From NCBI GenBank assembly GCA_034666045.1, contig JAXDMN010000166.1:1-5474 (forward strand): 5,474 nucleotides of DNA, written 5' to 3'. Below, piece after piece: positions 1-5,226 of this stretch. The stretch comes from JAICTV01 sp034666045. GTDB taxonomy: Bacteria; Planctomycetota; Phycisphaerae; Tepidisphaerales; Tepidisphaeraceae. The position numbers were made by a program, and so were the translations under genes. Every line of letters begins with the position of its first letter. Positions within the stretch are counted from its first letter, which is position 1. The notes under the pieces were generated by a model. The model was not told the origin of the DNA and searched no databases. It saw only the letters and a list, made by a program, of their open reading frames with translations.

Positions 1-380
1 AATCCGTCACTGGAAAGGTCGTCGCAGGCGTGGTCGCGCTGGCCGTCGTCGCCGGGGGGATTTCCTGGTGGCAGATGGACGAGGCGACGCGACATATGTT
101 GCTGTCCGGGACGGGACGAATCGTATCCTGGCTCGGGATCGTGCTGCTGGCGCCGTGGGCGACGTTTTTCCTGACCACCTGGGTCGCCAAACGCGAATCG
201 AACGCCGCCGGTGCGGCGCTGGTTGCGGGTTACACGGTCGTCGAGGCGATTTTGCTCGCGTGGTTGTTCGATTGGAACGTCCCAGGCGCGACTGCGTGGA
301 CGTTTTTAGTCGTCGGAGCGCTTTTCGCAGCGGTCTATAATCTGCTCGTCTGCGACTGGTTGGCGGAAAAATTTCAGTAA
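1..380 (+). CDS. Multi-pass membrane protein, 5' end outside window
   Basis: The frame is open from the window edge (first full codon at 3) to TAA at 378-380, giving 125 visible residues. A GTG at 30 could serve as a start, but the frame continues upstream without a stop and hydrophobic coding sequence already surrounds it, so I treat the gene as truncated. Four hydrophobic segments are visible: one just after the edge (VVAGVVALAVVAGG), then those around WLGIVLLAPWATFFL, AALVAGYTVVEAILLAWLF and WTFLVVGALFAAVYNLLV. The short C-terminus ends in DWLAEKFQ. I recognise no family and see no catalytic motif. It ends 17 nt before the kinase gene, so the two are probably co-transcribed, and the protein may be a membrane partner of the downstream products. 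A role in transport, sensing or structure cannot be chosen from this fragment. Confidence 0.7.
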   Translation, partial: SVTGKVVAGVVALAVVAGGISWWQMDEATRHMLLSGTGRIVSWLGIVLLAPWATFFLTTWVAKRESNAAGAALVAGYTVVEAILLAWLFDWNVPGATAWTFLVVGALFAAVYNLLVCDWLAEKFQ

Positions 381-397
381 ACGCAGAGAAGAATCAA

Positions 398-1462
398 ATG
401 CCCGCACAAGGTCAACGCGTCGGTGAGTATCTGCTCGATCAAAAGATCGGTGGTGGCGCGTTCGGCGAAGTCTGGCGCGCCCACCACCACGTGTGGACCG
501 ACCAGCTTGTCGCCGTGAAAATCCCGACGCAGACGGATTTTCTCCGCGAGCTCCAGCGCGAAGGCGTCGCCGTCCATGGGCTGGTCCATCCGAACATCGT
601 CCGCGCGATTGGCTTCGACCCGTACGCGGATCCGCCGTACCTGACGACTGAGTACGTCCCCGGCTCGAGCCTGCGGCCGCTGATTTCCAAGCGGGCGGCG
701 ACGATCCCGGACACGGTCGCGATCATGCGGCAGGTCCTCGCCGGTCTGAAGCACTCGCACGCGAGCGGTCTGGTTCATCGCGACGTGAAGCCTGAGAATA
801 TTCTCGTCCACGAGCGCGCGCAGACGGACGGCTACCACGCTGAGGGCGTCATCAAGGTGACCGACTTTGGCTTGGGCAAAGCGGCGACGACGGTGGGGGC
901 GCAGTCGATCGTTTATTCGGCGTCGCTGAACTCGCCGCAAGCGGCCGAGATCGCGGGCACGCTCGATTACATGGCCCCCGAGCAGCGCAGCGGCGGAACG
1001 GTTGACGCGCGGGCGGATCTCTACGCGTGCGGCGTCGTGCTGTACGAACTGCTCACCGGCGAGCGGCCGGCCGGCACGGATGTGCCGAGCGATCTGAACC
1101 CCGGCGTGCCGAAGCAGCTCGACGACGTTTTCCGCCGTTCCTACGCGCGACTCGAGAAGCGATTCTCGTCCGCGGACGAATTTCTCGCGGCGCTGGCGCC
1201 TGCGAAACCGGCGATGCCGCCGCCGCTGCCGTCGAATCGGCTGCCGAGAGTGCTGCCCGGTTCACCGTCGCACGGCGCGACGCAGCGCTGCCCATCGTGT
1301 CGCAAGGAGATCGACGCGATGGACCAGTTCTGCATGCACTGCGGCGTGCAGCTCGTCGCGCAGGTTCGCCGCTGCGGAAAGTGCGGGGCGTACCCGGACG
1401 CGACCGATCATTACTGCATTTTCTGCGGCGAAACGTTGTCGCCGCAACTGACGTCGACTTGA
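398..1462 (+). CDS. Serine/threonine protein kinase with two C-terminal zinc ribbons
   Basis: This is a Hanks-type (PknB-like) kinase of 354 residues, expected to transfer phosphate from ATP to Ser/Thr of partner proteins. The catalytic set is complete: glycine loop GGGAFGEV (18-25), VAVK with Lys41, likely helix-C Glu55, HRDVKPEN (127-134) with Asp129 and Asn134, DFG (156-158), APE (193-195), and Asp207 of the D-x4-G element. The domain ends near residue 266 with the usual RFSSADEF-type segment. A proline-rich linker (about 268-290) leads to two zinc ribbons, C298-x2-C301-x10-C312-x2-C315 and C326-x2-C329-x10-C340-x2-C343. There is no membrane segment or PASTA/WD/TPR domain, so it is probably cytosolic and uses the ribbons for docking. 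The ATG at 398 follows a purine-rich AGAGAAGA at 385-392. The two downstream genes also carry zinc ribbons, which makes their products candidate partners or substrates. The substrate is unknown. Confidence 0.95.
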   Translation: MPAQGQRVGEYLLDQKIGGGAFGEVWRAHHHVWTDQLVAVKIPTQTDFLRELQREGVAVHGLVHPNIVRAIGFDPYADPPYLTTEYVPGSSLRPLISKRAATIPDTVAIMRQVLAGLKHSHASGLVHRDVKPENILVHERAQTDGYHAEGVIKVTDFGLGKAATTVGAQSIVYSASLNSPQAAEIAGTLDYMAPEQRSGGTVDARADLYACGVVLYELLTGERPAGTDVPSDLNPGVPKQLDDVFRRSYARLEKRFSSADEFLAALAPAKPAMPPPLPSNRLPRVLPGSPSHGATQRCPSCRKEIDAMDQFCMHCGVQLVAQVRRCGKCGAYPDATDHYCIFCGETLSPQLTST

Positions 1463-1490
1463 CGGGTGATTGCAACGAACGACGAACCCG

Positions 1491-1787
1491 ATGGAAGCGC
1501 TCGCGATCCTCATCTTCATCCTCGCCGTCGTCCTGGCGCCGTTTCTGTTCGTCGGCTGGGTGATCTTTCTTGTCGTGCGCGCAATCGTTGGCGGCCTTTC
1601 GCACGGCACGCGCGCGATCGCCGGCGCGGCCGCGAATGGCGGAGCGATCGCGCAGGGGCACACGCAGCGATGTCCGACCGGCGGATGTCACGCCGTCAAT
1701 CCGGTCGACGCGCGCTTCTGCCGCCGATGTGGACATGGACTGCCCGCCGCGCAGCGCGTGCAGGTTCGCCGGGCGGCGGTGTGGTGA
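1491..1787 (+). CDS. Small membrane-anchored zinc-ribbon protein
   Basis: The protein has 98 residues. One long hydrophobic segment (about residues 3-35) is followed by a Gly/Ala-rich stretch and one zinc ribbon, C61-x4-C66-x10-C77-x2-C80-G, with the ARFC-x2-CG ending typical of bacterial zinc-ribbon tails. I chose the ATG at 1491. A TTG at 1470 would add seven polar residues (MQRTTNP) and also lacks a clear ribosome site, so the start is uncertain. The gene begins 28 nt after the kinase and is probably in the same transcription unit. The cysteine spacing equals that of the next gene's C-terminus, suggesting a shared binding function or common origin. After the ribbon the tail reads VQVRRAAVW, which resembles the linker that in the kinase leads into a second ribbon (AQVRRCGKCG) but without the cysteines. 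No enzymatic function is visible. It could be an adaptor that brings the kinase or other partners to the membrane. Confidence 0.8.
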   Translation: MEALAILIFILAVVLAPFLFVGWVIFLVVRAIVGGLSHGTRAIAGAAANGGAIAQGHTQRCPTGGCHAVNPVDARFCRRCGHGLPAAQRVQVRRAAVW

Positions 1788-1823
1788 ATTGTCTAATTTG
1801 CGTACTCCGGGAACAATGAGGCA

Positions 1824-2744
1824 TTGCACCAGCACGCGCAGCAACTTCCTCCACTCGATGACCAGAGCGATCATCTGGCGGCGTCCGTGCTGCGCAGCCT
1901 GGGGCGATCGTTTCACGACCAGTTCTCGATCACCGCGGGCGACGCTGCGATCGGCGGGCTGCTGACGTTCGGCCTGCTGCCGCTCTGGAGACTTCACCGC
2001 CAGTTCCGCGATTACATCACGTTCGAAAAGCAGCAACTGTGGCACCTGGCCGAATGGCTGCGCGTTCGCCGCGGCGGCGAGGAGGCGCTGGCGCTGCATC
2101 ATGCGCTTCGCAAACATCGAACGAGTTTTTTTCTGTCGCTGATAAAATTCCTTGGCGTCGCCATGTTCGTTGGCGTCGCGTTCGCGGAGTTGCAGGGCCG
2201 ATTCCAAGTGAGGCGGCTGATCGACCAGACGTACCGGGTCGACTGGGTGCGGTATTGGCAGCACCACGAAGTCTGGATTGCGTGGGTGGCTGGCGTGGGG
2301 ATTGCGTACGGCGCGCACTGGTTGCAGGTGGTCCGGCACGAACGCCGGCTCGAGCGATTCGCCGAGCGGTTCAACCGCGTCGCGTTGCGCGAAGGCGTGG
2401 CGCCGATCGACGATCCGCCATTCGATTTCGGGCTCAATGCCGGCTGGATCATCGGCGCGGGTTTGCTCGCATGGCTCGGCGGCGCGCTCTGGGCGATTCC
2501 GATGGCACTGGCCGGCGCGGTGCAGCGGCGATATATCAATCGCACCGCGACACGCGTGCGCGGAGAGTTGCTGGATCGCGCAAGAGCCATGATCGCGCAG
2601 CAACGCCCGGCCGTCGCCGTGCCGAGCTACGTGATCCACGGCCGACGCTGCGACAACCCGCGCTGTCAGGCCCCGATGAAAGCCGGCGCAAGATTCTGCT
2701 CGCGCTGTGGAACGTCGTCCGGCGTGATCAGCGAAGTGGCGTAA
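1824..2744 (+). CDS. Polytopic membrane protein with C-terminal zinc ribbon
   Basis: The protein has 306 residues and belongs to no family I recognise. Hydrophobic segments lie at about 40-55, 101-121, 150-169 and 204-233. They are separated by charged, partly helical stretches: 56-100 is rich in Arg, His and Glu, and 170-203 includes VVRHERRLERFAERFNR. A basic helix after the last span (about 234-262) leads to a zinc ribbon C276-x4-C281-x10-C292-x2-C295-G. This spacing is identical to that of the preceding small protein, which also has the ARFC element. The start is uncertain. The frame is open from 1797 and contains no ATG near its beginning; TTG at 1824 is the first usual start, with GAGG only 2 nt away, and GTG at 1887 is an alternative. 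The gene lies 36 nt after its upstream neighbour and 5 nt before the next ATG, consistent with an operon. It may be a membrane scaffold that presents a zinc ribbon to the cytosol. Confidence 0.82.
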   Translation: MHQHAQQLPPLDDQSDHLAASVLRSLGRSFHDQFSITAGDAAIGGLLTFGLLPLWRLHRQFRDYITFEKQQLWHLAEWLRVRRGGEEALALHHALRKHRTSFFLSLIKFLGVAMFVGVAFAELQGRFQVRRLIDQTYRVDWVRYWQHHEVWIAWVAGVGIAYGAHWLQVVRHERRLERFAERFNRVALREGVAPIDDPPFDFGLNAGWIIGAGLLAWLGGALWAIPMALAGAVQRRYINRTATRVRGELLDRARAMIAQQRPAVAVPSYVIHGRRCDNPRCQAPMKAGARFCSRCGTSSGVISEVA

Positions 2745-2749
2745 AAGCG

Positions 2750-2911
2750 ATGATGAAGATTTACCTCATGTTCTCCTACATCGGCTGGGCGTGGACGATC
2801 ATCGTCCTCTTGGCGTTGGTACTGTGGTCGTGGTTGCAGCCGTGGATGAGGAATCGAAAAGAAAACGCGCGAGGATTCGAAATCGTCAAGCCGAATGAAA
2901 AGCAGCACTGA
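2750..2911 (+). CDS. Small single-span membrane protein
   Basis: A 53-residue frame starts MMKIYLMFSY and ends NEKQH. One strong hydrophobic segment (about residues 7-30, rich in Trp, Leu, Ile and Val) is followed by a basic stretch (MRNRKENAR). By the positive-inside rule this predicts N-out, C-in orientation with a short cytosolic tail. The frame continues upstream inside the preceding gene, but that part is an out-of-frame shadow; the ATGs at 2750 and 2753 lie just after the stop of the preceding gene and fit an independent small gene. Its last 17 nt overlap the start of the next gene in another frame, which suggests translational coupling. No ribosome site stands out. I recognise no family. 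It may be an accessory subunit or membrane anchor for its neighbours. Confidence 0.7.
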   Translation: MMKIYLMFSYIGWAWTIIVLLALVLWSWLQPWMRNRKENARGFEIVKPNEKQH

Positions 2912-4394
2912 CCCATCCCAGCACCGCCAGGTGGAGCGGCGGTTCATCGAGCACGTCGAGAAGCTTCTCGACGACGACCGCGTGCGCCTCGACACCACGC
3001 GCGGCCGGCGAGCGATCGTCGGGCTGACGCGCAAGACGACGCGCACTGACGGTGCGGTTGGGTTGAAGCGCCTGATGTCCGAGATGGGCCGCCACGAACG
3101 CGACGTCGAGGCGATGATGCCGACGGGCGAGACGGTCGAGGTCGACCTGTCGCAGAAGAAATGGTGGGTCTTCAACGAATCCGTCGGGCGCGTGCGCGCG
3201 ATCTGCATCGCGCCGCAGAAGCAGCTCATTGCGGGCGAGCAGCCCAAGCCATTGACGCAGCGCGAGACCGAGCGCTTCCTCGCGTCGCTGCCGCCGCCGC
3301 TGAAAAAGGTGCCGACGACGATCGTGCTCATGTCGACGAGCGGGTTCGTGAAGGAAGCGCAGGAGGTCGCGCAGCGCGACGCGTCGCGCACGATCATCCT
3401 GCTCGAGCCGAATGACGCGGGCGGCTTCACCGTGTACGGCCCGCCGGAGACCAGCGCGCTCAATGAATTGTTCGACCCGGAAGCGGAGGAAGAGAAGCGT
3501 CAGCGCGTACGTGACGCGATCGCGTCGGGGCAGATGGAACTCGGCTCCAGCGGCGTCGCCAGCGACCGCCTGGCCGTGAAAACGCAACTTTCCCCACAAC
3601 TGGTCGAAGCCGAGTTAAAATCGTATGCAGCCCAGCACCCCGGCCTGGTGGCCAAGCGGCTGGACGGCCGGCTCGTGCTCTTTCGCGAAGGCTCGGCCGC
3701 CGTCACGGGATCGATGGCGTCGCCGGGAGGTGTCAACATGCCGATGATCGACAAAATCAGGTCGTTGTTTAATCGCCGCGGCGAGACGGAGAAGAAGATC
3801 GCGTTCCTCTCCGAGCGCCGCGCCGCGCTCGGGCAACAGCGCGACCGCGCGTATGAGGAAATCGGACACCTCGAAACGAAAGACGCCGAGCTTCGCGATC
3901 AATTCAAGAACGCCGGCCCGGAGCTGATCAAGCGGCGGATCACGAGCCAGTTGCTCCAACTCCGCAAGGACATCGAGCGTCGGCAGCAGCTTTTGAACGT
4001 GCTGAACCAACAGGTCAACGTCGTCAGCACGCACCTGCATAATCTCGAGCTCGTGCAGCAAGGCCAGGGCGCGAAATTGCCCGACAGCGAAGAAATGGCC
4101 AACGACGCCGCGGCGGCCGAAGAGATGCTCGCGACTTTGCAGGAGAGCAGCGAAATGGCCGCCACCGTCGGCGGCATCGGCGCGACCGGCATGACCGAAG
4201 AGGAAGAAGCGCTCTACCAAGAGCTCACCCTCGAAACCGGCGCCCCGGCCAAGACTGTCAAAGAGCCGCCCGCCGGCACCGGCATCGCCGGCGCGACCCA
4301 AACGCCCGCCGGCGCCCGCATCACGCCGCCGATCAACCCCGCGCCCGAACGCGAGCGTGAACGCAAAGGCCGCGGCGAACCCGAAGCGGGATAA
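2895..4394 (+). CDS. Probable winged-helix plus ESCRT-III-like (Snf7/PspA-type) fusion protein
   Basis: The protein has 499 residues in three parts. Residues 1-198 are an unfamiliar, mostly soluble region with beta-rich stretches (VEVDL, KKWWVF, RAICIA) and a segment TTIVLMSTSGF (141-151) followed by a helix and the strand TIILLEP, an alpha/beta pattern. Residues about 199-266 look like a winged helix: helices, then LSPQLVEAELKSYA, then a wing-like hairpin RLDGRLVLFR. Residues 284-446 resemble an ESCRT-III unit: an amphipathic N-terminal motif MIDKIRSLFNRR, a long charged helix (297-336), a turn at NAGPE, a second long helix (343-390), a shorter helix (398-424), and an acidic EEEEALYQEL segment. 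The tail after 447 is Pro/Ala-rich and then RE-rich. No membrane span is predicted. ESCRT-III and PspA/Vipp1 proteins polymerise on membranes and reshape them, and I infer a similar role. The ATG at 2895 overlaps the preceding gene. A strong internal ribosome site precedes Met282. The ESCRT-III call is from pattern only; an unrelated coiled-coil protein is possible. Confidence 0.85.
   Translation: MKSSTDPSQHRQVERRFIEHVEKLLDDDRVRLDTTRGRRAIVGLTRKTTRTDGAVGLKRLMSEMGRHERDVEAMMPTGETVEVDLSQKKWWVFNESVGRVRAICIAPQKQLIAGEQPKPLTQRETERFLASLPPPLKKVPTTIVLMSTSGFVKEAQEVAQRDASRTIILLEPNDAGGFTVYGPPETSALNELFDPEAEEEKRQRVRDAIASGQMELGSSGVASDRLAVKTQLSPQLVEAELKSYAAQHPGLVAKRLDGRLVLFREGSAAVTGSMASPGGVNMPMIDKIRSLFNRRGETEKKIAFLSERRAALGQQRDRAYEEIGHLETKDAELRDQFKNAGPELIKRRITSQLLQLRKDIERRQQLLNVLNQQVNVVSTHLHNLELVQQGQGAKLPDSEEMANDAAAAEEMLATLQESSEMAATVGGIGATGMTEEEEALYQELTLETGAPAKTVKEPPAGTGIAGATQTPAGARITPPINPAPERERERKGRGEPEAG
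3726..3740 (+). promoter_or_regulatory. Internal Shine-Dalgarno and ATG inside the fusion gene
   Basis: GGAGGTG (3726-3732) is a seven-base match to the anti-Shine-Dalgarno consensus and lies 5 nt before an in-frame ATG at 3738 (7 nt counted from GGAGG). A second in-frame ATG follows at 3744. Starting here would yield a 218-residue protein, MPMIDKIRSLF onward, that is exactly the ESCRT-III-like half. The downstream gene starts with the parallel motif MALIDKIF, which supports this as a natural protein beginning. It is a stronger ribosome site than any at the authentic starts in this cluster. It may drive a second, shorter product, or be a relic of a former separate gene. Confidence 0.6.
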
Positions 4395-4396
4395 TT

Positions 4397-4480
4397 GGAA
4401 CCACGGATGAACACTGATGAACACTGATCGCGAGCGTTCAAGTCATCCGTGTGCATCTGTGTTCATCTGTGGTTAATTCC
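4397..4480 (+). repeat. Inverted repeat of 10-bp units between the two ESCRT-III-like genes
   Basis: The left arm contains three 10-bp units, ACCACGGATG, AACACTGATG and AACACTGATC (4400-4429). Read on the other strand, the right arm (4444-4473) gives ACCACAGATG, AACACAGATG and CACACGGATG. Outer GGAA (4397-4400) pairs with TTCC (4477-4480) across a 4-nt bulge. The loop is about 14 nt (4430-4443). Transcribed, this would form a long, imperfect hairpin. It fills the whole gap between genes 6 and 7 and ends directly at the ATG of gene 7. From memory, similar ACCACAGATGAACACAGATG-type sequences recur between genes in many bacterial genomes, including planctomycetes, so this is probably one copy of a dispersed element. 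I could not check copy number. Confidence 0.85.
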
Positions 4481-5095
4481 ATGGCCTTGATCGACAAAAT
4501 CTTCGGCACCAAGAAAACCCTCAGCGATCTCTCCCGCCAGGAGCTGCGCCGCGAGGAGATCCTGCTCACCAAGCAGCGCGAGCGGCTGTTCAAGCGCATT
4601 GGCGACATCTCCACGCACAAGCAGAAGATCTTTCAACAGGGCACGGCCCAGAAATCGCCGGAGTTGCGCAAGGCGCTGGCGCAGGATTTTGAGCTCAAGA
4701 CGCAGGAACAGCTCATGGCCGCGCGCGAGCTGAACTTGCGGTCGAAGGAGCTGCTTACCGTCAGCCGGCTGCGGATGGTGAAGGAGAACAACGAGAAGGG
4801 CCGGGCGCTGGGGCGGCTGAACCTGACCGACAAAGACGTCGCCAAGATCAGCGGCTGGATCGAGGACGATTCGGTCACGCAGGACATGTATACCGAGCGT
4901 CTCAACATGATCCTCGAGCTCGGCGCGGAGTCGGACAAAGACGCGATGTCGAAGGTCGAATTGGCCGGCGCGGGCAACGAGCTGATGGCCTTGTGGGAGC
5001 AGGTCGACCGGGGGGCGGTGAAGGAAGACCAAGCCTTCGAACAGGCGGATGAAGCGGTTCGTCGTCGCAACAGCGCGATGGACAAAGAACACTGA
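4481..5095 (+). CDS. ESCRT-III-like helical protein (second of a pair)
   Basis: The protein has 204 residues, almost all predicted helical and highly charged, with no membrane span and no cysteine. It opens with a short amphipathic motif MALIDKIFGTKK, matching MPMIDKIRSLFNRR at the internal start of the preceding gene. Then come a long helix (about 14-52), a turn around GTAQKSPELRK (54-64), a second long helix (about 62-108), and shorter C-terminal helices with LTDKDVAKISGWIEDD and acidic patches. The two proteins align by eye at R-x4-IG, at the PEL-x-K turn and along the second helix, so they look like distant paralogues. ESCRT-III and PspA/Vipp1 proteins share this hairpin plan and assemble into membrane-bound polymers; the same role is inferred here. 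A GTG at 4451 in the same frame would add ten residues, but these are encoded by the inverted repeat, so the ATG at 4481 is preferred. No Shine-Dalgarno is seen before it. A terminator-like hairpin follows within 5 nt. Confidence 0.88.
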   Translation: MALIDKIFGTKKTLSDLSRQELRREEILLTKQRERLFKRIGDISTHKQKIFQQGTAQKSPELRKALAQDFELKTQEQLMAARELNLRSKELLTVSRLRMVKENNEKGRALGRLNLTDKDVAKISGWIEDDSVTQDMYTERLNMILELGAESDKDAMSKVELAGAGNELMALWEQVDRGAVKEDQAFEQADEAVRRRNSAMDKEH

Positions 5096-5099
5096 TGTG

Positions 5100-5131
5100 A
5101 ACCGGCCAATAGTTCGGCCTTCGCCGGTTTT
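5100..5131 (+). terminator. Candidate Rho-independent terminator
   Basis: AACCGGC (5100-5106) pairs perfectly with GCCGGTT (5123-5129) around a 16-nt loop and runs into TTTT (5128-5131), followed by GTGTT. It starts 5 nt after the stop of gene 7, the expected place for the end of the transcription unit. The T tract is short and the loop is large, so termination may be incomplete. Confidence 0.65.
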
Positions 5132-5134
5132 GTG

Positions 5135-5162
5135 TTGACCGGTGCGGGAACACTTATGTAAT
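5135..5162 (+). promoter_or_regulatory. Candidate sigma-70-type promoter for the pilin-like gene
   Basis: TTGACC (5135-5140) matches the -35 consensus at five of six bases, and TGTAAT (5157-5162) matches the -10 at five of six, with a 16-nt spacer. Transcription would begin near 5169, leaving a leader of about 58 nt before the ATG at 5227. The promoter lies directly after the terminator T tract, which fits a boundary between two transcription units. The evidence is consensus match only. Confidence 0.4.
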
Positions 5163-5226
5163 TTCAGAACGGGTCAGCCGTCGGGGAAACGACATCGGCA
5201 ATGTGCCGCAAATTGGAGATGCTGGG

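Noticed and set aside
1789..1817. TTGTCT/AACAAT as a promoter before the 306-residue membrane gene
   Set aside because: The -10 match is weak and transcription would start at about the start codon itself. Read-through from the upstream genes is simpler.
1053..2639. Long open frame of 528 codons on the - strand
   Set aside because: It is antisense to the kinase end and both zinc-ribbon membrane genes. Its translation is Arg/Ala-rich with no motif, as expected for a shadow frame in GC-rich DNA.
2039..2749. Upstream extension of the small membrane protein to 290 residues
   Set aside because: The extra part is Arg-rich and overlaps the zinc-ribbon membrane gene completely in another frame. The recognisable protein starts at 2750.
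2886..3599. Open frame of 237 codons on the - strand
   Set aside because: It is antisense to the N-terminal half of the fusion gene, Arg/His-rich and without motifs, so a shadow frame.
4400..4473. Short direct repeats as a CRISPR array
   Set aside because: Units are 10 bp, directly adjacent without spacers, and arranged as two inverted arms, so this is a hairpin-type repeat.
4451..4480. GTG start giving gene 7 ten extra residues (MHLCSSVVNS)
   Set aside because: These codons lie inside the inverted repeat, and the ATG at 4481 gives a start that matches the parallel motif at the internal start of gene 6.
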